Assembly (NCBI GenBank): GCA_947497675.1
Contig: CANMHY010000058.1
Coordinates: forward strand, 1 to 5,894
Reading direction: 5' to 3'
Source of the DNA: Alphaproteobacteria bacterium
Lineage (GTDB): Bacteria > Pseudomonadota > Alphaproteobacteria > 16-39-46
DNA: 5,894 nt
The translations under genes and the position numbers were made by a program. How positions within the stretch are numbered: position 1 is the first letter of the stretch; each line of letters starts with the position of its first letter. Under the pieces are notes generated by a model. The model worked only from the letters and a program-made list of their open reading frames with translations. It ran no database searches and had not been told where the DNA came from. This document shows positions 1 through 5,894 of the stretch, one piece after another.

Positions 1-1
1 A

Positions 2-49
2 CATAGACATCTTTCTCAAAAAGAAGTAGGTTTAGCAAATCTCACTTAA
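2..49 (+). CDS. Possible 3' end of an upstream gene (partial)
   Basis: One plus-strand frame is open from the left edge and closes with TAA at 47-49, giving the 15-residue tail HRHLSQKEVGLANLT. The other two plus frames hit stops early, at 4-6 and 27-29. The mixed composition of this tail looks like ordinary coding sequence, and it would end 37 bases before the gltX start codon, a normal spacing for genes in the same direction. I do not recognise the protein. A 15-codon open stretch can easily arise by chance, so this is a weak call that depends on sequence to the left of the window. Confidence 0.3.
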   Translation, partial: HRHLSQKEVGLANLT

Positions 50-70
50 ATAATACGACGATAGTTTTCA

Positions 71-76
71 AAAGGA
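71..76 (+). promoter_or_regulatory. gltX ribosome binding site
   Basis: AAAGGA lies ten bases before the ATG at 87-89. It supports that ATG as the gltX start, in agreement with the protein, whose conserved N-terminal strand begins within the first six residues. No clear -35/-10 pair is visible in the 86 bases upstream; TAATAC at 52-57 is the nearest to a -10 box and has no good partner. Confidence 0.6.
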
Positions 77-86
77 TACTCTTTTC

Positions 87-1496
87 ATGACAGTTGTGAC
101 GCGTTTTGCCCCCTCTCCGACAGGATTTTTGCATATTGGAAGTGCCAGGACGGCGCTCTTTAATTATCTCTTTGCGCGTCATTTTGGAGGTCAGTTTCTG
201 CTCCGCATTGAAGATACCGATCGTGTTCGCTCGACGCCAGAGGCCATTGAGGCCATTATTTCAGGCCTTAAATGGTTGGGACTTGATTGGGATCACGATC
301 CTATTTTTCAATTCGAGCGGTATAAAAGGCACCAAGAGGTGGCGCTTGAGATGGTGGCGAAAGGACATGCCTATTATTGTTATGCAACTCCTGAAGAGCT
401 TGAAGAGATGCGAACACTTGCAGGCATTGAAGGGCGACCACTTCGCTATGATGGTAGGTGGCGTCATCGCTCTCAAGATCAAGCCCCAGAGGGTGTAAAG
501 CCGGTTATTCGCTTAAAGGCGGCTGAGACAGGCGAGACGCATCTCAAGGACTTGGTTCAAGGCGAGATTACGGTCTCCAATACCACCTTGGACGATATGG
601 TTCTCCTGCGCTCTGATGGAACGCCCACGTATATGCTTGCTGTGGTGGTGGATGACCATGATATGGGAATTACGCATGTCATTCGAGGAGATGATCATCT
701 CACAAATACATTCCGGCAAATTCAAATTTATGACGGAATGGGGTGGGAGCGTCCTCAATTTGCACACATTCCGCTTATTCATGGACCGGATGGGGCAAAA
801 TTGTCAAAGCGCCATGGAGCATTGGGAGTCGAAGCTTATCGCGACATGGGATTTCTTCCAGAGGCGATGTGTAATTATTTGTTAAGATTGGGATGGAGCC
901 ATGGAGACGATGAAATTATCTCGGAGAAACAAGCCATTGAATGGTTTAATCTCGATCATGTGGGCCGTTCTCCGTCTCGATTTGACATGGCAAAACTTCT
1001 CAACGTAAATGCTCATTATTTGAAAGAAGAGGAGAACGCGAAACTTTTAAGCCTCATTCTTCCTTTTCTTGAAAAAATTCTTGGAAGAGATCTTTTTCCT
1101 TTTGAAAAGGATCGTCTTTTAAAAGGAATGGCAGGGCTTAAAGTGCGCTCAAAAACAATTCTTGAACTCCAAGAAGCTTCTTATTTCTATGTGGCACCTC
1201 TCCCTTTTTCAAGGGATGAGAAAGCACAATCAATTCTTACAGAAGCCGCACTAATTCTTTTAAAGGACCTCAAAACAGAACTTGAGACGTCGGAGATTTC
1301 TTGGGCAGAAACGCCATTGCATGAAAATGTTCAAGTCTTTGTTGAAAAGAAGGGGTTGAAATTAAAAGATATTGCGCAGCCTCTCAGAGTTGCATTAACG
1401 GGATCTCTTGTTTCTCCAGGTTTATTTGAGGTCATGGAGATTCTTGGAAAAGAAGAAAGTTTGCGTCGCATTGAGAATGTTGTTCGAGAGGACTAA
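87..1496 (+). CDS. gltX: Glutamyl-tRNA synthetase
   Basis: Cytoplasmic class I aminoacyl-tRNA synthetase that uses ATP to charge tRNA(Glu) with glutamate. The 469 residues match the usual bacterial length. The catalytic Rossmann domain opens with RFAPSPTGFLHIGS; the HIGH signature is H16-I-G-S19, and the KMSKS-type loop is K238-L-S-K-R242. LLRIEDTDR (38-46), a typical GluRS glutamate-site stretch, and GDDHLTNT (201-208) are present. The helical anticodon-binding part covers roughly 310-469 and ends in the conserved QPLRVALTG segment (431-439). In the connecting region only Cys98 of the E. coli zinc-binding Cys-X-Cys pair is kept (Cys-Tyr-Ala), so a zinc site of that type is unlikely. RPLRYDGRW (117-125) resembles alphaproteobacterial GluRS. 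Alphaproteobacteria commonly lack GlnRS and use a GluRS that also charges tRNA(Gln), later amidated by GatCAB; whether this enzyme does so cannot be read here. The stop TAA overlaps the ligA stop on the other strand. Confidence 0.97.
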   Translation: MTVVTRFAPSPTGFLHIGSARTALFNYLFARHFGGQFLLRIEDTDRVRSTPEAIEAIISGLKWLGLDWDHDPIFQFERYKRHQEVALEMVAKGHAYYCYATPEELEEMRTLAGIEGRPLRYDGRWRHRSQDQAPEGVKPVIRLKAAETGETHLKDLVQGEITVSNTTLDDMVLLRSDGTPTYMLAVVVDDHDMGITHVIRGDDHLTNTFRQIQIYDGMGWERPQFAHIPLIHGPDGAKLSKRHGALGVEAYRDMGFLPEAMCNYLLRLGWSHGDDEIISEKQAIEWFNLDHVGRSPSRFDMAKLLNVNAHYLKEEENAKLLSLILPFLEKILGRDLFPFEKDRLLKGMAGLKVRSKTILELQEASYFYVAPLPFSRDEKAQSILTEAALILLKDLKTELETSEISWAETPLHENVQVFVEKKGLKLKDIAQPLRVALTGSLVSPGLFEVMEILGKEESLRRIENVVRED

Positions 1497-3619
1497 ATAG
1501 TTTCTTTTGACAGAGAGAGCCAATCTTCTTCAGATAAGATGCGTACTCCCAATTCACGGGCCACGGTGGCTTTACTTCCAGAGTCTACTCCTTCCACAAC
1601 AAAACTTGTTTTTGGGCTGACGGCACTCATGACTTTTGCTCCGAGTTTCTCGGCAACGGCTTTCGCTTCGGCACGTGTCATATGGGTGAGTGTGCCTGTA
1701 AAGACAATGGTTTTTCCAAAGAAAAGTGTTTTGGTCTCAACGGTGGTTTCTTTGAAGTCTAAGAGCGTAATGAGAGGCTGATCTGTTTCTTTTCCCAAAA
1801 GGGTATTTATGAGAAGGGATGTATGAAGGTCATTCATAAATGAAATCAAAGCGTTTGCCATAACCTCACCGATCCCATCAAGATGGGTTAATTCCTGATA
1901 ACTCTCATTTTTTGAATCCTTGGCTCGAGACATTTCTTCTTGAAAGTTTTGAAATGTTTTATAATGAGAGGCAAGAAGTTTTGCCGTTGCTTCTCCAACA
2001 TGTGGAATTCCAAGGGAATATAAAAAACGGTCAAAGGAAATAATGCGGCTTTTATCAATGGCCTCGAAGAGATTTTGAACGGAAAGAGATCCCCATCCTT
2101 CCCAAGTTTCAAGTGGAAACTCTAAATGAGAATTTCGTTCCTTGAGGGTAAAAATATCCGCTGGGTTTTTAACCAATTCTTTTTTGTAAAAGAGATCAAT
2201 ATGTTTGCGTCCCAGTCCTTCAATATCCAAGGCATCCCGTGAGACAAAATGTTTCAATTTTTCAGTTGCCTGAGCCGGACAAAAAACACCCCCCATACAT
2301 CGATGAGCTGCAAATCCTTCTTCTTGAATAACACGACTTCCACATTCTGGGCAAATGGTCGGCATCGAGAAAAGGGGAGCAGAATCTGGCCGCTCAGAAA
2401 GAATGGCATTAACAACTTGAGGAATAACATCTCCGGCACGCTCAATAAGGACAGTATCACCTTTGCGAATATCTTTTCGGTGAATGTCCATTTCATTGTG
2501 AAGAGAGGCTCGGCTGATGACAACGCCTCCAACAGTAATGGGCGTTAAATGAGCAACAGGCGTTAAGACTCCTGTACGCCCGACCTGAACCGTAATATCT
2601 TCAAGAAATGTTTGTGCCTGTTGATTTGGAAACTTATAGGCAATGGCCCATCGTGGGGACCTTGCAACATCTCCAAGACGCCTCTGGAGGTCATGATCAT
2701 TTATCTTAAAAACCACACCATCAATATCATAGGGGAGCTTAAAACGATGATCTTTGAGGTCTTCATAATAAAGATCTATATCCTCTTTTCCATGAATTAT
2801 TTTGGAAAGAGTATTAACAGGAAATCCCAATTTTGTGAGAAGATCTAAAATTTCAGATTGTGATTTTGGAGCGATAAAAGAGGGATGAGGCGACAAATCC
2901 TCAAAGGCATAAGCAAAAAAACGCAAATGTCGTTGTGATGTAATGGTCGCGTCTAATTGCCGAAGAGATCCAGCAGCAGCATTTCTCGGGTTTGCGAAAG
3001 GAGATTCGGAATTTTTTTCACGCTCTTGATTTAAACTCTGAAACGCAGTGTGATCCATATAGACTTCTCCTCTTACCTCGAAGAGGGAAGGATATTTCCC
3101 CTCTAAAGAAGAAGAGAGAAGCAGAGGGATTTCAGAGATGGTCCGAATATTTTCTGTAACATTTTCTCCTGTCTGCCCGTCTCCCCGTGTGGCTCCTAAA
3201 AAGAATTTCCCGTTTTCGTATCTTAAAACAGAAGATAGGCCGTCAATTTTTACCTCCGCAATCATTTCAGGAAAATTGTCAGAAGGAAGTCCTAAAAATC
3301 GATTCACGCGTTCCAGAAAATCTAAAACTTCTTTTTCATTAAAGGCGTTTCCCAAAGAGAGCATTGGACGCGTGTGAGAAACTTTTCCAAATCCTTTTTG
3401 AGGAGACACTCCGAGAGTTTGTGTTGAAGAGGCGTGTGTTTTTAAGTCAGGATAAAAAGATTCAATCTCCTCAAGGCGTCGTCTGAGTGCATCATAATCT
3501 GCATCTGAAATTATCGGAGCATTTTCAAGAAAATAGTGGGAGTCATGTTCTTTAATTTCAGCATTAAGCTGTTTGTGAAGGAGTGAGGCGTCTTCTTTTG
3601 GAAAAGTTGGGAGAGACAT
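1493..3619 (-). CDS. ligA: NAD-dependent DNA ligase LigA
   Basis: Seals nicks in duplex DNA during replication (Okazaki fragments) and repair, using NAD+ as AMP donor. At 708 residues it is slightly longer than E. coli LigA (671), with all domains in order: NMN-binding Ia (about 10-75; ISDADYD at 37-43); adenylation domain with catalytic Lys124 in KIDG (124-127), TRGDGQTGENVTEN (144-157), DIDGVVFKIN (298-307) and WAIAYKFP (324-331); OB fold (about 335-410); zinc finger Cys423, Cys426, Cys441, Cys447; helix-hairpin-helix region (about 460-600; LDIEGLG at 464-470 and LDGIGE at 580-585); and a C-terminal BRCT domain (about 633-705). Nothing essential is missing. NAAAGSLRQLD and FFAYA resemble alphaproteobacterial ligases. 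The ATG at 3617-3619 suits the family's N-terminus, but no clear ribosome binding site precedes it; a 12-bp palindrome occupies that position. The TAG stop (1493-1495) overlaps the gltX TAA, so no intergenic terminator exists. No convincing promoter is visible in the 98-bp gap upstream, so co-transcription with the nuclease gene is possible. Confidence 0.97.
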   Translation of the reverse strand: MSLPTFPKEDASLLHKQLNAEIKEHDSHYFLENAPIISDADYDALRRRLEEIESFYPDLKTHASSTQTLGVSPQKGFGKVSHTRPMLSLGNAFNEKEVLDFLERVNRFLGLPSDNFPEMIAEVKIDGLSSVLRYENGKFFLGATRGDGQTGENVTENIRTISEIPLLLSSSLEGKYPSLFEVRGEVYMDHTAFQSLNQEREKNSESPFANPRNAAAGSLRQLDATITSQRHLRFFAYAFEDLSPHPSFIAPKSQSEILDLLTKLGFPVNTLSKIIHGKEDIDLYYEDLKDHRFKLPYDIDGVVFKINDHDLQRRLGDVARSPRWAIAYKFPNQQAQTFLEDITVQVGRTGVLTPVAHLTPITVGGVVISRASLHNEMDIHRKDIRKGDTVLIERAGDVIPQVVNAILSERPDSAPLFSMPTICPECGSRVIQEEGFAAHRCMGGVFCPAQATEKLKHFVSRDALDIEGLGRKHIDLFYKKELVKNPADIFTLKERNSHLEFPLETWEGWGSLSVQNLFEAIDKSRIISFDRFLYSLGIPHVGEATAKLLASHYKTFQNFQEEMSRAKDSKNESYQELTHLDGIGEVMANALISFMNDLHTSLLINTLLGKETDQPLITLLDFKETTVETKTLFFGKTIVFTGTLTHMTRAEAKAVAEKLGAKVMSAVSPKTSFVVEGVDSGSKATVARELGVRILSEEDWLSLSKETI

Positions 3620-3717
3620 GATACAGATATCTGTTAGAGGTTATAAAGAGTCTCTATCGGTGCCTGATTTTTAAAAAAGATTCAACCCCAAAGACCCAAA
3701 AAAGAAAAAATTTAAGA
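3620..3717 (-). other. Gap between the beta-CASP gene and ligA
   Basis: This 98-bp AT-rich spacer lies downstream of the nuclease stop and upstream of the ligA start. Read on the minus strand it begins with a pyrimidine-rich tract containing two T-runs, with no GC-rich stem before them, so a standard intrinsic terminator is not supported. TTATAA or TATAAC around 3638-3644 could be a -10 box for ligA, but I find no matching -35 about 17 bases away. It ends in a 12-bp perfect palindrome just before the ligA ATG. Confidence 0.5.
3623..3634. repeat. 12-bp perfect palindrome in the ligA leader
   Basis: ACAGATATCTGT is a perfect palindrome lying three bases upstream of the ligA ATG (3617-3619), exactly where a ribosome binding site is expected. 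About one perfect 12-bp palindrome would be expected by chance in a window of this size, so only its position is suggestive. It could be an operator-like dyad or chance; no known regulator motif is recognised. Confidence 0.4.
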
Positions 3718-5076
3718 TTATTTTAATTCAAAGGTTTCGAGGTATTCGGGCACGATACATTTAAACTTAAATTTGTCTTGTATGTGAAGCCTTAGAGCAT
3801 CTGCTTGAACAGGTTCTCCATGGGTGAGGAAAATTTCTTTGGGAGGAGACTTAAAATTCTCGAGCCAGCTTAGGATTTCTGTGTAGTCAGCATGGGCAGA
3901 CAAGCTATCCTCTTTAAGAATTTTAGCCCGTACGGAAAAATATTGTCCATGAATTTTAATTTCTTGAGCCCCTCCTACGAGAGAGGCCCCTCTGGTTCCA
4001 GCGGCTTGGAATCCAATAAAAAATATGGTGTTTTTGGGATCCCCAATAAAGGCCTTGAGGTGATGAAGAACACGTCCTCCAGTGGCCATACCACTTGCTG
4101 TAATAATGATTTTGGGGGCGGTATTGAGGTCGAGTTCTTTTGATTCCTGAGAAGTATTTACAAAGCGGGCAATTTTGCACATGTCAACGCACGTATTATG
4201 GGGCAGATTATGCTCGGTGCTAAACCTGCAATAAAGTTCCGTTACATTGGTGGCCATTGGACTGTCCACATAAATGGGGACAGGAGGAATCTCATTCTCT
4301 TGTCTTAAAAGAGAGAGCAAATATAATATTGTTTGGGCGCGCCCTACGGCAAATGAAGGAATCACGAGAGTTCCTCCTTTCTTTGCTGTTTCAAGAACAA
4401 TATCTTTTAAGATTTTTTTAGGATCATCTTCATTGTGTTTGCGGTTTCCATAGGTAGATTCTAAAATGAGATAATCTGCTTGTTCCACGGGGGTGGGAGG
4501 ATTCATAATAATATCGTGAGAGCGTCCCATATCTCCTGAGAAAAGGACAGAAATTTTTCCGTTCGTCAGGCGTATAAAAGAGGCGCCAAGAATATGACCC
4601 GCTGGAAGAAAAGTGAAATGGAGGTTTTCGCCAAGGTCAAAAGGCGTATTGAACGCAAGGGGATGAAAATAATTCAAACTCGCTTCTGCATCTTTTTGAG
4701 TATAGAGAGGGAGGGCAGGGCTATGCTTTGAGAAGCCATATTTATTTGCAAATTCAGCATCTTTTTCTTGAAGCATACCGCTATCGCGCAACAAAATCTT
4801 ACAAAGTTCAAAGGTGGCTTCAGAACAGTAAATAGGTCCTTGGAAGCCCTTTTTAACCAAAAGGGGGATATAGCCCGTATGATCTATATGAGCATGGGTG
4901 ACAAGAACGGCATCAATTTTGTTTGGATAAAAAGGAAGAGGGGCCCAGTTTCTGAGACGTAAATTTTTAAGACCTTGAAACAGGCCACAATCCACAAGAA
5001 TTTTTTTGTGGGGCGTTGTCAGAAGATATTTTGAGCCTGTAACGGTTCCCGCGGCTCCTAGAAATTGTAGATCCAT
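3718..5076 (-). CDS. Beta-CASP metallo-beta-lactamase-fold protein, probable RNA nuclease
   Basis: Member of the metallo-beta-lactamase superfamily, beta-CASP branch (CPSF-73/Ysh1-like, COG1236 type), whose characterised members cut or trim RNA with two zinc ions. Every expected residue is present. Metal ligands: Asp29 in VDCGLFQG, the H61-A-H-I-D65-H66 signature, His161 in AGHILGA and Asp182 in SGDMG. Beta-CASP motif A is Glu206 in LESTYGNR, motif B His395 in SAHAD and motif C His419 in THGE. The beta-CASP cap spans about 215-345, followed by the RNA-metabolising segment (FFIGFQAAGTRG at 352-363). The length of 452 residues matches bacterial single-protein members, and no extra RNA-binding domain is seen. 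There is no signal peptide or membrane segment, so it is cytoplasmic. The ATG start is backed by AGGGAGA eight bases upstream and by the protein beginning directly with the first beta strand of the fold. The natural substrate cannot be told from sequence, and DNA-acting relatives exist, though they are less likely. Confidence 0.93.
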   Translation of the reverse strand: MDLQFLGAAGTVTGSKYLLTTPHKKILVDCGLFQGLKNLRLRNWAPLPFYPNKIDAVLVTHAHIDHTGYIPLLVKKGFQGPIYCSEATFELCKILLRDSGMLQEKDAEFANKYGFSKHSPALPLYTQKDAEASLNYFHPLAFNTPFDLGENLHFTFLPAGHILGASFIRLTNGKISVLFSGDMGRSHDIIMNPPTPVEQADYLILESTYGNRKHNEDDPKKILKDIVLETAKKGGTLVIPSFAVGRAQTILYLLSLLRQENEIPPVPIYVDSPMATNVTELYCRFSTEHNLPHNTCVDMCKIARFVNTSQESKELDLNTAPKIIITASGMATGGRVLHHLKAFIGDPKNTIFFIGFQAAGTRGASLVGGAQEIKIHGQYFSVRAKILKEDSLSAHADYTEILSWLENFKSPPKEIFLTHGEPVQADALRLHIQDKFKFKCIVPEYLETFELK

Positions 5077-5084
5077 TTCTTATT

Positions 5085-5091
5085 TCTCCCT
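5085..5091 (-). promoter_or_regulatory. Ribosome binding site of the beta-CASP gene
   Basis: On the minus strand AGGGAGA ends eight bases before the ATG at 5074-5076. It is the clearest ribosome binding site in the window and fixes the start of the nuclease gene. Confidence 0.7.
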
Positions 5092-5120
5092 TTTTTAGCA
5101 AGATTAATTATTTTTTATAG

Positions 5121-5150
5121 ATTTAAGCATATAGGGAAATTAAAAATCAA
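5121..5150 (-). promoter_or_regulatory. Candidate promoter of the beta-CASP gene
   Basis: On the minus strand TTGATT (5145-5150) and TTAAAT (5121-5126) are separated by 18 bases, about 45 bases before the start codon. They fit a sigma-70 type -35/-10 pair loosely. The surroundings are so AT-rich that similar pairs arise easily; TATAAA nearby at 5113-5118 is an alternative -10. Confidence 0.3.
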
Positions 5151-5190
5151 TAAATAGAAATAATTAGGTCGAGCAGGAATTCCCGGATAA

Positions 5191-5406
5191 AAAAATAAAA
5201 ATCTCAAAAATGGGTTAAAAATCAACAAAAAGATAAAAGGGTTAATATTCCAGTTCAAATTCAAAGACGATACTGGTCCAAAATCAAAAAAAGGCCCTAA
5301 AAAAGGGAAAAAGAAAAGATTAAAGCCAAAAAAGATCATACCCTTGCGACAAAAAGGCCAAAACAAGACTGCCAAAACCCAAAAAATGAGTAAGAAGGAA
5401 ATTTAA
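5191..5406 (+). pseudogene. Lysine-rich startless frame, possible gene relic
   Basis: This plus-strand frame is open for 71 codons after a TAA at 5188-5190 and ends with TAA at 5404-5406. The translation has 26 lysines and 2 arginines against 3 acidic residues, with a Pro-Lys-Lys type stretch (GPKSKKGPKKGKKKRLKPKK, residues 29-48) resembling basic tails of nucleic-acid-binding proteins. It has no ATG or GTG before codon 66 and no ribosome binding site; the only earlier start-like codon is TTG at 5344. A neighbouring frame (5168-5218, VEQEFPDKKIKISKMG then stop) could be its upstream part after a frameshift. It may be the decayed end of a gene interrupted near the insertion sequence. The simpler view is a low-complexity A-rich tract, in which lysine codons appear automatically. 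I do not recognise a family. Confidence 0.22.
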
Positions 5407-5413
5407 GGGTTTT
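5374..5413. terminator. Weak inverted repeat after the transposase stop
   Basis: AAAACCC (5374-5380) and GGGTTTT (5407-5413) form a 7-bp inverted repeat with a 26-base loop, starting four bases beyond the transposase stop on the minus strand. T-runs flank the stem on either strand, so it could act as a poor bidirectional terminator or be part of the insertion-sequence end. The short stem and long loop make a real terminator doubtful. Confidence 0.2.
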
Positions 5414-5417
5414 TTGC

Positions 5418-5894
5418 TTAGGACGTATTTTTTTCAGGAAGAGTAAAGCCATCAATAATTTTAAGAAATAAGTCATCCCAGCTTTCTAAAGTGTAAAAAA
5501 CAAAAAGAATCCTCATTGTTTCCCAGAGCGTGGTGTAGCGGCCTGTTAATTTACGCGCTTTTTTAAAAACCATACAGCAGAGTTCTTGTGCCTGATCTAT
5601 AAAAAAAGCAAGCATCATCAAAAGCCCCATAACGGCACACAGATTCTCATACCCGTGGCCGAAATTATGCTCAAAATTATACCCCTGATTCTTTAAAGTG
5701 TTAAAAGTATTGTTCTCAATACGCCATCTCTCTCTGCCCCCTCTAATGATGGATTTAACATTCTCTTTTGTAAGCGTGAAATCTGTAACCCACGAAAAAT
5801 GTTGTTCTTTTCCTTTTTTTTCAATTTCCCAATACGCCAAAAAATTGATCTTGAGGTCAAAGTTCGCGTCATTGAGAGGAACCTCATTGGCAAA
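5418..5894 (-). CDS. DDE transposase, C-terminal part (5' end beyond window)
   Basis: Catalyses cut-and-paste movement of an insertion sequence. The frame is open to the right edge, so 158 residues of the C-terminal part are visible. The first ATG-like start within it is really TTG at 5838-5840; the 18 codons upstream of it (FANEVPLNDANFDLKINF) are in frame and continue the protein naturally, so the start lies outside. The signature is W57-R-I-E60-N-N-T-F-N-T-L-K68, where Glu60 is the likely third acidic residue of the DDE triad, followed by NQGYNFEHNFGHG (69-81), as in IS4-like/DDE_Tnp_1 transposases. A hydrophobic helix (about 86-100) and a Cys-Cys pair (106-107) follow, and the C-terminus looks complete. 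Known relatives are roughly 400-450 residues, so about two thirds, including the two catalytic aspartates, is unseen. No frameshift or stop breaks the visible part, so it could be functional. The exact IS family is not determined. Confidence 0.85.
   Translation of the reverse strand, partial: FANEVPLNDANFDLKINFLAYWEIEKKGKEQHFSWVTDFTLTKENVKSIIRGGRERWRIENNTFNTLKNQGYNFEHNFGHGYENLCAVMGLLMMLAFFIDQAQELCCMVFKKARKLTGRYTTLWETMRILFVFYTLESWDDLFLKIIDGFTLPEKNTS

Larger units (their letters stand above)
5077..5417. other. AT-rich region without a convincing gene
   Basis: This 341-bp stretch separates the nuclease gene from the transposase gene. The left third holds the ribosome binding site and candidate promoter of the nuclease gene. 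From about 5185 to 5406 the plus strand is strongly enriched in A and poor in T, giving a lysine-rich frame on plus and a Phe/Leu-rich frame on minus, neither with a credible start. If the insertion sequence is intact, its right end must lie in this region or just beyond, but I could not recognise a terminal inverted repeat or target duplication, because the partner end is outside the window. Confidence 0.6.

Noticed and set aside
106..885. Open frames of 73 to 130 codons on both strands inside gltX
   Set aside because: They are shadows of gltX, which carries all the conserved synthetase motifs; their translations have no recognisable features.
1539..3377. Several 70 to 100 codon frames inside ligA, mostly on the plus strand
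   Set aside because: All lie within the well-conserved ligase coding sequence and show no domain or initiation signal of their own.
3671..3715. Short lysine-rich plus-strand frame ending in TAA at 3713-3715
   Set aside because: It is only about 15 codons of A-rich sequence with no start codon, so it is better explained by base composition.
3892..4962. Plus- and minus-strand frames inside the beta-CASP gene
   Set aside because: They are shadows of a gene whose catalytic motifs are complete; no independent ribosome binding sites or family features were found.
5176..5183. GGAATTCC palindrome upstream of the nuclease gene
   Set aside because: An eight-base palindrome is expected many times by chance in a window of this length, and it is too far from the start codon to suggest an operator.
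5115..5375. Minus-strand open frame of 86 codons rich in Phe, Leu and Pro
   Set aside because: It begins with TTG without a ribosome binding site, and its hydrophobic composition is the automatic complement of the A-rich plus strand. It resembles no membrane protein that I recognise.
5693..5893. Minus-strand 66-codon frame at the right edge
   Set aside because: It overlaps the transposase in another frame; the transposase frame has a recognisable family signature and runs to the edge.

Overview
The window most likely comes from a moderately AT-rich alphaproteobacterium, possibly of the host-associated Holosporales/Rickettsiales type. That placement is an inference from the style of the GltX and LigA proteins (for example the RPLRYDGRW stretch of GltX and NAAAGSLRQLD followed by FFAYA in LigA), from the AT-rich gaps and from the transposase relic. 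It was not tested by any search.

Layout from left to right. Bases 2-49 may hold the last 15 codons of an upstream plus-strand gene. gltX (87-1496, +) encodes a complete glutamyl-tRNA synthetase. ligA (1493-3619, -) encodes a complete NAD-dependent DNA ligase. The two genes converge and their stop codons interlock in the four bases CTAA. A 98-bp gap separates ligA from the next minus-strand gene (3718-5076), which encodes a complete beta-CASP metallo-beta-lactamase-fold protein, probably an RNA nuclease. Bases 5077-5417 hold no convincing gene: they contain the ribosome binding site and a possible promoter of the nuclease gene, then a strongly A-rich tract that reads as a lysine-rich, startless frame on the plus strand. 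From 5418 to the right edge runs the C-terminal third or so of a DDE transposase on the minus strand, whose 5' part lies outside the window.

Functionally these are housekeeping genes of separate pathways: translation (GltX), DNA replication and repair (LigA) and RNA processing (the beta-CASP protein), next to an insertion-sequence gene. The two central minus-strand genes could share a transcript, but the gap and the lack of clear signals leave this open. I see no tRNA or rRNA gene, CRISPR array, defence module or other new multi-gene system. The points most worth a second look are the lysine-rich relic-like tract beside the transposase, the interlocked gltX/ligA stops, the palindrome sitting where the ligA ribosome binding site should be, and a similar T-rich motif just after two minus-strand stop codons.
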